64,000 nucleotides of DNA from Phaeodactylum tricornutum CCAP 1055/1 (Eukaryota; Bacillariophyta; Bacillariophyceae; Surirellales; Neidiaceae), in NCBI RefSeq assembly GCF_000150955.2, contig NC_011693.1:62001-126000 (forward strand). Direction: 5' to 3'. Positions within the stretch are counted from its first letter, which is position 1. Every line of letters begins with the position of its first letter. The notes under the pieces were generated by a model. It had not been told where the DNA came from. It worked only from the letters and a program-made list of their open reading frames with translations, and made no database searches. Below, piece by piece: positions 22,124-32,228 of the stretch. Both the position numbers and the translations under genes were made by a program.

Positions 22124-22325
22124 GATTGGAAGCAGCTCATCCATGCCAGCGCGATACCTCCGCTATATCATATACAGAGCATAGACCAAGCATTGGAATA
22201 GTTTCTAATTGCTAATTTTACTTAAAAGCCGTTTCGCGCTCAATCAAAAGTACTTAGAAATTTTCAGATTCGGCCGAAATAGCGATTTTTTCATGTCGCA
22301 GAGGCCGAAATAGCGGTTTTTCTCG
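22124..22325 (-). repeat. right terminal inverted repeat
   Basis: About 202 bp, the inverted copy of 21117-21317. Its outer end reads GCGGTTTTTCTCG and is followed at once by the AGATTTTA target duplication. Confidence 0.85.
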
Positions 22326-22533
22326 AGATTTTATCATTGTCAACAGCTTCTCCGAAACTCCCTATGTTTTGGCAATCCCTATCCCTAACGGTAGACACAT
22401 ATTTTCGCCTTCCAAGGCTCGTGTTCCTGACTGTGAAGATTGACATGGCGCTCGTCACGAAGAGTATACAGCCTCGAGAAGATTCTCTATTTCCCTTTAC
22501 AATCTTTCTATCTACTGTTAGCATATTCACATC

Positions 22534-23220
22534 ATGGTAAAGGCGTTACCCCTGTGCTATGTAGGATTCCTGGCGGCGACTACCGGTAGTGGATGTGCTT
22601 TCGCACCGCCCTCGGGGACCCCGTTACTTCCCGCTTTCGGACTCGGATCATCTGCGCTCGCCGCATCGACCCTGACCGAGAAGGATGAACTTGTTTTGTC
22701 TGTTGTATTGCTGGCACGTACATTAGGTCCCGTGGGGGTCTACAATTCGGAGGAAGAACAGAGCAAGCTGAAACAACTTGCTGATCAGTTGGCCGATTTT
22801 TCGGATCCGGCTCCGGCACTAAAAAGTCTATCCGGTCGACACGAGCTAGTCTATTCAGCCGCACCGGGTGGATCCTCCGGAAAATTGTTCGGACCGATAT
22901 TCGGCAGAGTGACGCAGGAGTTTGTCGACGACTTGACGTTCTTGAATGCCGTCGAAATCGGTCCACTCAAACTGAGTTTACGGGCCGAACGCAAGGTAAT
23001 GGACGACCGCGTAATTCAAGTCTCTTTCAAAGAGTCTATTGTGAGCGTTTTTGGCAACGAGCTGATCCGGAAAGAAATTGGAGGCGGTGGCACGTGGAAG
23101 TATATATTTGCGGGTGTTATGACGGACCCAGCGAGCGGCAAACGAAAGCTACTCCGAGTAATGGAAACGCCCAGTTTGTTCGTGATTGAAGCACCGGTAG
23201 AAGAGTCAAGCATTTTGTAG
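22534..23220 (+). CDS. plastid lipid-associated protein (PAP/fibrillin family)
   Basis: Single exon, 228 residues. The signal peptide ends in GSGCAFAPPSG, a diatom plastid import motif. The mature part shows the fibrillin lipocalin-like fold: LSGRHELVYSAAPGGSSGKL near the front, EFVDDLTFLNAVEIGPLKLSL in the middle, GGTWKYIFAGV, and a closing LRVMETPSLFVIE strand typical of the domain. Fibrillins bind lipids or carotenoids at thylakoids and plastoglobules and take part in stress and photoprotection. The exact subclass is not clear. It starts about 200 bases beyond the transposon, which therefore sits in its upstream region. Confidence 0.88.
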   Translation: MVKALPLCYVGFLAATTGSGCAFAPPSGTPLLPAFGLGSSALAASTLTEKDELVLSVVLLARTLGPVGVYNSEEEQSKLKQLADQLADFSDPAPALKSLSGRHELVYSAAPGGSSGKLFGPIFGRVTQEFVDDLTFLNAVEIGPLKLSLRAERKVMDDRVIQVSFKESIVSVFGNELIRKEIGGGGTWKYIFAGVMTDPASGKRKLLRVMETPSLFVIEAPVEESSIL

Positions 23221-23650
23221 GGGCTCCCCTGGCAAGTCCTTGCCTTCTGAATCGAGTAAGGCGGCATTGTTCTGTCGGCACCAGCCCAGTCATGTGTATC
23301 TTGAAACGATGCTGTCACCTAATCTCAAGCTAGCTTCGCTTGAAAACCCACCCATTGTGTCAATTCGTAGAACCGACGTGATCCCTACACGTTTGCCGAA
23401 AAAAAGCCTTAGCTGAACGGTTGCTTTCATCGCCTCTATGCTATCTCATTACCAATAGTTTGTACGTGTTGGCCCAAGAAGTATTGGACCAAAATATGAG
23501 TCGAACAGGAGTTGCGCTCTTTCACAAGCAAATAGCTTTGAAATTTGAATTGTTCGGACATCGAAATTATGTCGGGTGGCGCTTTGATCGCAAGAAACCA
23601 GCCGTTCATTCTCATGATGCAAGCAACCCCCTGTCGTTACGAAACCTTGG
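23221..23650. other. intergenic
   Basis: 430 bases between two plus-strand genes; overlapping small ORFs without features. It holds the fibrillin 3' end and the next promoter. Confidence 0.45.
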
Positions 23651-24724
23651 ATGACGAGAAACATTCTCATATCTTTTTACTTTGCTTATAAAAGGATACG
23701 TTTGCCGATGACGGGCACGACGGTCCTCCCCCGAGGCTTTAAATCATTACAAAAGTGGCTACAAGTCGAAAAGTCACGTTTTTCCGCCTCCCCCATTTTG
23801 CTACTGGAAAGCACCCCCCATCACCAGGCATCCAATCCGCATGTAGCCAAAGCGTGCCAACACGTCAAATTTCTGTTGTCCCAACAACTAGGCTTCCGAG
23901 TCGTCCAAGGACGCCCCGCTGGTGCCTATCCAACATCTGAAGATGTGATCAAACAGCTCGAGATGGCCGCCAGGGTTGGTGCTGGTACGGTGGTGGCCGT
24001 CGGTAGCGGTACCGCCATGGATTTAGCCAAAACGTTGGCGACTTCAGTGGACGAAATTCTGATGATACCGGCAACGTACGGAGGTGTGCTAGCAAGCTCA
24101 ACTCCACATGCGCTCCTTTTGGATGCCAAAGAAGAAACTCTCGTTCTACCTCATAATGACAATTCTTGGAATGGTAGCGAGCAACAGCAATCCGCAAGCT
24201 GCCCGAGAACGATTGGCCTACTTGAACCCAACTTAATGGAAACAGGAAACTTTCACGACGCAGCTTTGGCGACGATATCACTCTTACTCGACGCTGCATA
24301 TCGAAAAGTATTACCGGAAGAAACACTCCCCAAATACGTCGACAAACTGTTGTCACACGATGGCCCCGATGATGAATACTTATTGTATGCCTTGATAAAG
24401 GCCGGTCAAGACACAAGCTTTGGTTTGGAAAGTCAAGATCGTTCCATCCCGATTGCCTTGCTAGCATCCCTCTTGCCAACTTCGTTTGCCGATCAATCCA
24501 CACTTACATTCTTGGCGGGCCTGGCTCCGTCCATGCACTCCTTGACTGGTGCCGACGCCGTTGATCCTTCTAAACTGCAAAGCGCTCCAAAGCTTATTGT
24601 GGCGAATGAGACTGTTGCGGATCTTATGGCATTGGTGCGGACGAACCAATCACTATGGAGATGTCGAGATGCAACAAGCCGTGCTTTTTTGACAGTCCTC
24701 AACGAGCATGTGCTATTGCAGTAA
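23651..24724 (+). CDS. iron-type alcohol dehydrogenase fold protein lacking obvious metal ligands
   Basis: Single exon, 357 residues; a second in-frame ATG at 23708 (residue 20) could be the real start. The N-terminal half follows the Fe-ADH/glycerol dehydrogenase Rossmann-like domain: a GFRVVQG strand, a helix before VVAVGSGTAMDLAKTLA (114-130), matching the family GGGSxxDxAK nucleotide site, and IPATYGGVLASSTPHALL (139-156) in place of IPTTAGTGSE. The C-terminal half is helical, but the Asp-x3-His and paired His ligands of the metal site are not seen at the expected places. It may be a redox-inactive or metal-independent relative. There is no clear targeting signal. Confidence 0.68.
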   Translation: MTRNILISFYFAYKRIRLPMTGTTVLPRGFKSLQKWLQVEKSRFSASPILLLESTPHHQASNPHVAKACQHVKFLLSQQLGFRVVQGRPAGAYPTSEDVIKQLEMAARVGAGTVVAVGSGTAMDLAKTLATSVDEILMIPATYGGVLASSTPHALLLDAKEETLVLPHNDNSWNGSEQQQSASCPRTIGLLEPNLMETGNFHDAALATISLLLDAAYRKVLPEETLPKYVDKLLSHDGPDDEYLLYALIKAGQDTSFGLESQDRSIPIALLASLLPTSFADQSTLTFLAGLAPSMHSLTGADAVDPSKLQSAPKLIVANETVADLMALVRTNQSLWRCRDATSRAFLTVLNEHVLLQ

Positions 24725-25194
24725 AATATGTTATACTTACAAAGAGCTTTATATCGAGAATGAGTAACGCAGCTCTTCAAAATCGACGCATTGAAATGTC
24801 AAAGGAAGGTGTCTAGGGGCAAAACTGGCTTTCCTTTAAAGCTGGTCTAGATTCATGGTTTTAGGCGCCCGCTGTGCAACAACTCCATTCAGCATCGGCG
24901 ACTCACGTCTTCATAAAGATGGCCTTCGCTTTCGTTGATGATCCAGTCGAGTAAGCAGTACGAAAAAAGACAACTTTTATTTCCCTTCTCATAGAATAGT
25001 TTCTAACTGACTGGAAAATGTCGTCACTTTTGGTAGTGAAATTTGTGTCACGTGAAGAGAAGCCCTCGTTGCAGAGTTTTTCTACTGGGTTCGAAAATAA
25101 TTGCCGCTCGTCACGAAACGATACTGCTATGGATGTCAATCAAATCCGAAGGTATCATGTGCAGCGTAAACGACTTTATCGAACAGCGACAGCA
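24725..25194. other. intergenic / 5' leader of the carrier gene
   Basis: 470 bases. The reading frame of the next gene stays open back to an ATG at 25018, but the sequence before 25195 does not look like part of the preprotein. Confidence 0.45.
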
Positions 25195-26427
25195 ATGAAA
25201 GTTTCCCGACTTTTACTGGCACTTGCTAGCTTCCTTACAAGTTGGCCATGCACGGGGGCGTTTCAACCGAGGCGTCCTCCTTTCGCAAAGTCAGTCCATG
25301 TTTCATCTAACTCTGCACGCAAAACAATCCGGGATCGGATAGCGCGGCGTGCCATTGCAAGAAACATTGCAACGCGTCCAAAAACATATACCTCAAGACC
25401 AAAAACTGCACTCCTTGCTGTTCCCGCTATTTCTGTGCCCGCTCCGGGAACGTTCTACATGATATTGTTGGCCGTGCAATTTGCCAGTCAACCATTGCTC
25501 ACCAAGCGCTACGCACCTCCCACCATCATTAGAAGTACCTACGTACTCGCCCAAGACCTCTTTCGGATGTTCACTTGTGTTACGCTATTGATTATTACGG
25601 GGAGCTGGCATTCCGCGACCGCTTCATGGAAGTGGTCGTCGGCAGCTGTAGCGGCGGGTCTCCCCGCCCTGTTGTACGCCGTCCAAAACTACTGCAGTTT
25701 GGTGGCCTACCAAAATTTGCCCCCAATCACGTACAACGTCCTGAATCAAACCAAAACACTATCGGCAGCGGTATGTTGCTACTTTTTGTTGCGTCAAAGA
25801 CAATCTCCGTACCAAATCGTTGCCCTGGGAGTTTTGCTGGTGGCAGCGCTCGTAATGGAATCCATCCTACCTTTGCCAGGGATCGGCAAGCCCCAAGATC
25901 CTACGTTGGCCGGTACCGCTACCGAAAAGCACAAGGATCATACCGCCAGCATTGATACAGACCAGAAAGGAGTGCACTGGGCATCCGGAGTCTTGCCGGT
26001 GTTGGCTGCCAGTGGCATTTCGGGTTTGGCTGGGGCCTTGGCCCAAAAATCACTGCAAGTACAGGAGCGCAACTCGTTTTTGTTCTCGGGTGAGCTTGCG
26101 GCAATTAGCGCTGTCAGTCTGCTGATCAGCTCCTTGCTAGGATCCCCCGACGGGCGGCGGATTCGAAAAGAGGGCTGGACTAAAGGATGGACGTGGCAAA
26201 CATGGATTCCGTTGGCCACAAACGCGGCGGGGGGTATCTTAGTCGGATTAGTGACCAAGCACGCTGGCAGCGTGCGGAAGGGCTTTGCCCTCATTATTGG
26301 CATGTTTCTGAGTGGTGTACTCCAGAATGTTGTAGGCAGTGAACGTCAAGTCACGAGCCAGCAATGGGCTGGTGGATCCTTGGCGGCACTCTCGCTGTGG
26401 CTCTATACAGCGTATCCAATGGTCTAA
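25195..26427 (+). CDS. nucleotide-sugar transporter-like carrier (SLC35A/DMT type), predicted plastid-targeted
   Basis: Single exon, 410 residues from the ATG at 25195. That start gives a clean signal peptide, MKVSRLLLALASFLTSWPCTGAFQP, with the diatom plastid Phe motif; the frame is open from 25018 but an earlier start would bury it. After a basic transit stretch come about ten membrane segments. Family marks are VQNYCSLVAYQNLPPITYNV, LNQTKTLSAAVCCYFLLRQR and TKHAGSVRKGFALIIGM, which follow the UDP-sugar/CMP-sialic acid transporter pattern of helices 3-4 and the C-terminal KG motif. A polar loop (about 235-265) separates the halves. It probably exchanges nucleotides or nucleotide sugars across one of the plastid membranes; the substrate is unknown. 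Confidence 0.85.
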   Translation: MKVSRLLLALASFLTSWPCTGAFQPRRPPFAKSVHVSSNSARKTIRDRIARRAIARNIATRPKTYTSRPKTALLAVPAISVPAPGTFYMILLAVQFASQPLLTKRYAPPTIIRSTYVLAQDLFRMFTCVTLLIITGSWHSATASWKWSSAAVAAGLPALLYAVQNYCSLVAYQNLPPITYNVLNQTKTLSAAVCCYFLLRQRQSPYQIVALGVLLVAALVMESILPLPGIGKPQDPTLAGTATEKHKDHTASIDTDQKGVHWASGVLPVLAASGISGLAGALAQKSLQVQERNSFLFSGELAAISAVSLLISSLLGSPDGRRIRKEGWTKGWTWQTWIPLATNAAGGILVGLVTKHAGSVRKGFALIIGMFLSGVLQNVVGSERQVTSQQWAGGSLAALSLWLYTAYPMV

Positions 26428-26714
26428 CTGTCAATCAATGGAAGCCTACTGCTACAGAACAATTGGCAAAACATCGCTCTCGGCTCATGTGGCAAACAGA
26501 TTACAGCAAATCGGAAGGAGAAGACTATTGTGATGTCACAAACCACATGCGGGGTGCTAATTGCCTGTGGATACGTTCCGCGAAGACGTTAACTTCGCTG
26601 GCCTAGCTAGGGTCGAGATAGAGCGAAAGGAAATTGAAACTTATAGTGATTGTATTCCATATATAACACGGCTCGGCACCCAATCCTGGTCCTCATTTCC
26701 ACAAAAAATGTCTA

Positions 26715-27260
26715 CTACAACCCTTTCGACATTTTCGGTGGCAGGGCTTGGTTGGGAGCGTCCTTATTCCCCTGTACGTCTCCGTTGGCGCCATCAAAGG
26801 GGCTGGATCGTTTCCCAAAGAGTCCGAGAATCTTCTTTTTTGTCAGGCGTGCCAACCGATAGGTCCACAAAAGAGGAAAGACGACGAGATCGGTTAAAAA
26901 TTTGATACACAACACAATGACAAACTTGCAAAAGAGCGGGACCGCGAGGAGGACGGCCTTGGCAAGACCGCTCTTTTCCTTTTCGGCGGCGACCTTTTGC
27001 CGGACGGCTTGGGGAGAAGTCGCGGGAATCGTTTCTTCCCGCTGCGCTTCTGGCGCATCCTCCGTCATAAACATAGGATGTCGTGCGGATCGGTGACGAG
27101 CCATCACGGATGATACCGGCACAGCCCCGAACCGAGCATGTTCCACCGTGCGGGGGACGCTCACGGGGCGACTCGGAGCCGTGAACGCTACGGACCTTGC
27201 CAACAAGCAAGTTACTAGCACCAAACTTAGCGAATGTGCTACCGTAATAATAAGTTTCAT
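26715..27260 (-). CDS. predicted plastid membrane protein, unrecognised
   Basis: 181 residues from the ATG at 27260 (another ATG nine codons upstream would extend the signal peptide). A signal peptide ends LLARSVAFTAPSRP, a plastid import motif, followed by an Arg/Ser/Val-rich transit region. Residues about 100-135 form one or two membrane helices (AVLLAVPLFCKFVIVLCIKF then LTDLVVFPLLWTYR), then a basic KKKILG stretch and a polar tail. The family is unknown. It is tail-to-tail with the carrier gene, about 290 bases away. Confidence 0.72.
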   Translation of the reverse strand: MKLIITVAHSLSLVLVTCLLARSVAFTAPSRPVSVPRTVEHARFGAVPVSSVMARHRSARHPMFMTEDAPEAQREETIPATSPQAVRQKVAAEKEKSGLAKAVLLAVPLFCKFVIVLCIKFLTDLVVFPLLWTYRLARLTKKKILGLFGKRSSPFDGANGDVQGNKDAPNQALPPKMSKGL

Positions 27261-27886
27261 GCTAACACTCCGTTGTCTCCGTATCATGGTCGTAGTCCGG
27301 AACGAGACAAACGTCGAGAAAGGTACTGTGGAAGAAAGTATTCTCGCGACGATGATCGGTTTGGATAGTTTGCGGTTTCGATTGGATACCGGAGCAAAAA
27401 GATTTCGTCTTCAACCGCTCCCGTGGGGACAATACCATTGAAAAGTGCAACCGCCGATGTGAACTAACTGTAAGGCAACAGATCCGCGTATATACGGGGC
27501 AAACGTTGGAAGACAGATCGATGTGCCGGTATTTGGCCAGATTGCTTGTTGTTGGCCGAACTCTGTTCCGATCTGGTACTCACTCTTTTTCCGTTGGGAC
27601 ACAACGCTGCGTTTCGAACCTGCTGGCGCGCATACTAAATTGCCCCCTCAGTCGTCCCGACTTAAATTGACTCTTCAGATTAGGTTGAGCTTTCTGTCAT
27701 ATCGCAAAAATATCAATGCTTGGGAGAGTCTTTCATATACCGGTGACCAAAATTCTTCGCGGATGCTTTACATGTCAACAATCCAGTTTTCCATCACCTC
27801 AAACTTATTCTTTCACAGCCGCGAGAGCGCACCTTCAATCTTTCTGTCGATGAAATCCACTTTTACTACAATTTGAGGAAGCGATC
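27261..27886. promoter_or_regulatory. divergent promoter region with exact CTAACTGTAAG palindrome
   Basis: About 625 bases between two divergent starts. An exact copy of the recurring palindrome lies at 27464-27474. No gene is seen. The regulatory role is inference from position. Confidence 0.4.
27464..27474. promoter_or_regulatory. exact CTAACTGTAAG palindrome
   Basis: One of four exact matches to CTnACwGTnAG in the window, in a divergent promoter region. Function inferred only from recurrence. Confidence 0.35.
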
Positions 27887-29221
27887 ATGGAGTGTACTAC
27901 TTCAGGAATAGACGATACATTATTGAGAAGTAGAAATAGCACATTGGATCTGTGGCTAGACTGCAACGCACTCGAGGGCGTCAATTTCGCCGATGCGCTG
28001 CCTTTCCTGCTAGCCTTGAGGCAGAACACGCACGTGACCGACGTAAATCTGGCTATCGTTCGATCACCTCATGCAGCGGAGACGATATTGGCCGTCAGTC
28101 AGATTCCCAATCTGCAAAGCTTAAAGGTCTCATCCATCTTTGACTGTTCCGGGGATTTCGGGCTGTCGCTACCGACACTGACACAGGCTCTGGGTCAGGC
28201 ACGACGACTGGAAGCTCTATCTCTGGACTGGATTGGCATCTTGGGAGATGCCGACAACAATACGCTGCGGGAACAACATACCGCATTAGAGCGGACACTA
28301 GAGTCGCACCCAAGACTCTGTGAGATTGTTTTGACCAATTTTTACTTTCCGAGCCAGACGAGTCCAAATGATTGGATTCAGGCGGATCGATTCGTGCGTG
28401 TCATCCTCGCATTGCCCAACTTAACTACGTTACGAATGGATGCCGTCACAAGATTCTACGGGCGACCACTTTTGACCTCGACTACGATCAAGCTCTTGTT
28501 TTCCCACGACTGCCTCCAGACGATTCTTCTCAAAAACATATGTGTGTGGAGCACCCGGTGCGACCCGCAGGTCAGCAAGGCGTTGCGAAGGAACGAGCGC
28601 CTACTGGAACTATCACTTACATCATGTTACCTGGCTAGTCACGGTAGTGTTCTGGCTGGTTTGGACGAGAATCGATCAGTCCGGGATCTAGACGTGAGCG
28701 ACTCGTCCCTGTTATTGGAAGCGCTTTCGTTGGGTCGCGCCCTCGGAATGAATCGCGGGTTGCAAAAGTTGACACTCTGTCGGAGTCGTCTGGATGTGAA
28801 CCCTGCGACCCATCACGACTATGCGCTCGCTCTGTTGCAAGCTCTGGCGAATCATCCCACAGTCAAGCAATTTCGGATGAGTATCCTGTACGATTGCACG
28901 CTCCTTGCCGAACGTCCGTCCTTTCAATCTGTGGAGGAAGTTTTACAAACAGCATTGCGCGTGCTAGAATCAAATCATGTACTACAAGAGTTGTGCTTGG
29001 ATGGAATGTGCCAAGATGAACCATTTTGGGCATTGTCGGAAGCTATTCGGCTACGCTTGGGTCTAAACAAAGCTGGATTTTGGGGACTATCGCAGACTAC
29101 AAGTAAAGCGTCGGAATGGGCTGACGCCTTGGGTGCCGTACGATATGATGTGGGATGTCTGTACCATGTGCTCCGCGACAATCCTCTCTTGGTAGCGACG
29201 ACAGCGGTGTCGGTCAAGTAA
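27887..29221 (+). CDS. leucine-rich-repeat protein (RNase-inhibitor-like type)
   Basis: Single exon, 444 residues, no signal peptide and no membrane segment. Irregular LRRs of about 27-30 residues run through most of it: TDVNLAIV, LQSLKVSSI, LEALSLDWIG, LCEIVLTNFYF, LTTLRMDAV, LQTILLKNI, LLELSLTSC, VRDLDVSDSS, LQKLTLCRS, VKQFRMSIL and LQELCLDGM. The helical sides fit the ribonuclease-inhibitor/RanGAP style. It is a presumed protein-interaction scaffold in the cytosol or nucleus; partner unknown. Such single-copy LRR proteins are common in diatoms. Confidence 0.8.
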   Translation: MECTTSGIDDTLLRSRNSTLDLWLDCNALEGVNFADALPFLLALRQNTHVTDVNLAIVRSPHAAETILAVSQIPNLQSLKVSSIFDCSGDFGLSLPTLTQALGQARRLEALSLDWIGILGDADNNTLREQHTALERTLESHPRLCEIVLTNFYFPSQTSPNDWIQADRFVRVILALPNLTTLRMDAVTRFYGRPLLTSTTIKLLFSHDCLQTILLKNICVWSTRCDPQVSKALRRNERLLELSLTSCYLASHGSVLAGLDENRSVRDLDVSDSSLLLEALSLGRALGMNRGLQKLTLCRSRLDVNPATHHDYALALLQALANHPTVKQFRMSILYDCTLLAERPSFQSVEEVLQTALRVLESNHVLQELCLDGMCQDEPFWALSEAIRLRLGLNKAGFWGLSQTTSKASEWADALGAVRYDVGCLYHVLRDNPLLVATTAVSVK

Positions 29222-29595
29222 TTCCGCAACCGATAAATCACCGACACCACAAATGTTGTGGAAAAATTTAGGACTTTTTACTACTATCTCTGATTCAAAT
29301 GAGATGTTCATGTAATAAAAAGATTTAAGAACATACGCTTCGTGTATTTTTGTGCAAGCCTCTGGTCGATAGCGCGAGAAAGAACATGCTTTCGCGGGTC
29401 GGCATTTCGTTTGGAGAGTGACTGCGAACGCCCAATGAAATACTTTAAAAAATGAAAAATCGCGCGACAACCGCGCGATTTCTACCATCTTCGAGCCCAA
29501 ATCGTTCTCCGTCAGAAATCATTTTCGCCATCTCGGACTTCGGCCGTCACAAAATCTTTTTCGGCTCTTGGCGTGTTGCTTCGTAGAAGGCGATC
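29222..29595. other. intergenic with strong hairpin
   Basis: 374 bases upstream of the PPR gene. A perfect 10-bp stem, AAATCGCGCG / CGCGCGATTT, with a 5-nt loop lies at 29457-29481, 115 bases before the ATG. Confidence 0.5.
29457..29481. repeat. 10-bp perfect hairpin before the PPR gene
   Basis: AAATCGCGCG and its complement around a 5-nt loop, in the 5' region of the PPR gene. Confidence 0.5.
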
Positions 29596-31855
29596 ATGGC
29601 ATTCCGGCAACACAATCCCAATGTGATCACTCCTCCCAACCCTTCTGTTTCTAACAAGAAGGATGTGGGGGTGATCGGTGAGAAGGAGCCGACTGTGCGA
29701 TCGGAATTCATCGACAAGGAAAACATCCCTCCCTCTTTTTCTCCTCCTATGCCTCCTAGCGTCCACGGTTTCCACGACGTCGAGATGGAACGGCTCGTTC
29801 GAGGTGTTAATCGCTTCGGATTGAACCATGGTAGCGATAATCCCAGTCGGGTCGAAGGATCCATCCTTGGGTTAGCTCCGGCCTATCCTCCCGCCGTCGT
29901 ACGACTAACCTCCCTCAAAAAAGCAAACTCGGCTGCGGAGTCGTCTGAGCCCTTGGCGCAGCATCGCTTCAACCGTTCTCTCTGGAACCGAGCTGGCTCC
30001 AACACAACTCAGCAGGACAGTATCAAAAAGCTTGATGTGCTCGGTCGTGGTATCCGTTCACCGAAGAGGATTCCTTTCGGAAACGTACACCACGGCGGCT
30101 GTGACAGCGCACGCAATGACGTCAAGAGCGCCGAAATTCCTCCTCCACGAGCCGACTTTGCTAGCATCGTCCGATGCAACGCCCCCCAGAGTCCAAACAC
30201 TTTGCAAGATCAACACCATCAACATTTGCTCCTCAAAGAAGCCGCTCCCAAGGATCCGTCGATTCCCGCTGCTGTGGCGGATGCCATCAAAGCGAGTCGG
30301 GAATGCCGTGGCACCACGAAAGTCGCTACGGTGGAAAAAGCGGAGCTTTATCTTCGCCATGCTATCGCCGAATACCATGCTGGACGCATCACGGAGGCTC
30401 CGAATGGATCGTGCTACAACAACATTGTACATGGCTACGCCGATCTCAAGGAACCGGCAAAGGCCGAAGCCATTTTGCATCTCATGTGGTCCGATTTTCA
30501 ACAAGGCAACGAGGTAACTTGAACCGCTTGTACTCGAGTGCTCATGGCTCTTACAATACCCTCTTCTAACCAATTTCTTTCTTCGCACAAGTTGGCAGAG
30601 CCCAATGTCCGCATCTATACCAGTGTCTTGTATGCCTGGGAAAAATCGAAAAAGGAAAGTGCTCCAGAACGCTGTGAAGCCATCCTTCAGCAAATGCATC
30701 GCCTCCACGATTCGGGAATTGCCAAATTATGCAAACCAGATCTTTACGCGTATACTGTGTGTCTTCATACGTGGGCCGACTCAAAACGCCCTGACGCTCC
30801 GAAGCGAGCCGAGCAACTCTTTCGCAAGATGAAAGACCGCTATCATAACGGTGACACAGAACTCCAACCAGACTCAGTGTGCTACGTCAATCTCTTAAAC
30901 GCTTACGCTAACTCCGCAATTGAATACGCCCATACTGAGGACTTACTCTGGGAAATGGTGGATGACTTTATTGCCGGTAATGAAAGTGCCAAACCCATTA
31001 TTCGCAACTTCAATACCGTTTTAGCGGTGTGGTCTAAATCTGGTTCAGCAGAGGCTCCGGAACGCTCCGAAGCGATAATCCGACGCTTGCATGAGTTGAA
31101 CAAATGGGGAGCCTTGGACACCAAATCTGACCAGTACACATACTCGCTGCTTCTAAAGACTTGGTAAGTTTTCCCACGGTAGTTTGTCTGAGCATGACAT
31201 GGCACCTCACCAACACAACCTATTCCCCATTAGGACGACGTGTAATCGTCACAATTCTGCTCAGGAAGCCGAACAGGCTTTGTATTGGATGGAAAGCCTT
31301 CACAGTGAAGGTGACCAAGGGGCGCGTCTTGACGTCATTAAATACACAACAGTTATCAGTGCTCTCGCACGTTCCGGCAATCCAGGCAGCGCCGAGACTC
31401 TTCTAGAGAAGATGCTCGAAGATTATCAAAAGGGAAATTCGAAGGCCAAGCCCGATGCGAAGTCATTTAACATGGTTCTCTCTGGATGGTCTCGTTACCA
31501 CAACGCAACGGTCGCCGCTGCTCGTGCCCAAGCTCTCCTGCATCGTATGTGGAACTACAGAGCGGTCCATATCGCCCCGGACACGTGGTCCTATAATACC
31601 GTTTTGTTCTGCTGGAAGAACGCGAACGGTCCTAAACAGGGGGAATCGCTGCTACTCGACATGGACCGCATGGCAGCAAAGGGGTTTGCCAAAGCTCGTC
31701 CTAATAGTACAAGCTTTCAGGCCGTCATCGACTCTTGGAAGAAATCGAACTTTCCCTTCAAGCACCAGCACATTCATCAGCTTCAGGAGGAGTCTCAGAA
31801 GCGCTTTGGTGAAAGTGCAAAGTCCAAAAACATGGACTCCCGCAGCTTCAAATGA
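29596..31855 (+). CDS. pentatricopeptide-repeat (PPR) protein
   Basis: Three exons, 29596-30513, 30592-31163 and 31234-31855, with GT-AG introns of 78 and 70 nt, give 703 residues; both joins restore repeat sequence. The first about 220 residues are polar and unconserved. PPR-like repeats follow, about nine in all, for example SCYNNIVHGYADLKEPAKAE, VRIYTSVLYAWEKSK, YAYTVCLHTWADSK, VCYVNLLNAYANS, RNFNTVLAVWSKSG, IKYTTVISALARSG, KSFNMVLSGWSRY and WSYNTVLFCWKNA. Many units carry an alternating short insert after the first helix. PPR proteins bind organellar RNA for processing, editing or translation. No clear presequence is seen, so mitochondrion versus plastid is open. Confidence 0.92.
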
Positions 31856-32228
31856 GTAGCGCGGATACAATTGAGAAGAGCCGTCAAGGTTATGTTGCTC
31901 AGAACCACACACCTTCCAACACCTATCCGCTACGGGCTCGAATAGCATAGTTCTGCTTTCTGTATCGCCCTAAATCTCAACGTCCAATCTCACTGGTAGT
32001 AATATCTGCAACCCTTAAAGACCGCGTGGTCAATTTGTCCTCTGTATGTTTTAACGGAAATTGCATTCGGTCTCATTTGCGAGAGTATATTCGCGAACCC
32101 AAAGTTTCAATGGCAATCCGTACTATACGCGTCTCTCGGCGACAGGAGGAATAGCGAAGCGAGCTAGAAAAGTGTTTCGACAACAGAAGAAATGTCGGAT
32201 TGTGCGGCTACAAGTAAGCTTTTGCGTT
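31856..32228. other. intergenic, convergent 3' ends
   Basis: About 370 bases between the 3' ends of the PPR and thioesterase genes. No gene seen. Confidence 0.5.

Larger units (their letters stand above)
21117..22325. mobile_element. non-autonomous Mutator-like (MULE) DNA transposon with long terminal inverted repeats
   Basis: Two arms of about 200 bp, 21117-21317 and 22124-22325, are near-perfect inverted copies. They are flanked by an exact 8-bp direct repeat, AGATTTTA, at 21109-21116 and 22326-22333 (9 bp if one mismatch is allowed). Long terminal repeats with an 8-9 bp target duplication fit the Mutator superfamily best; hAT also makes 8 bp but has short ends. The termini contain a subterminal repeat: AAAACCGCTATTTCGGCC (21121-21138) and a close copy at 21151-21169, mirrored at the other end, probably transposase-binding sites. 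The 0.8-kb core has only broken ORFs and no recognisable transposase. The near-identical arms suggest a fairly recent insertion. Confidence 0.85.
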
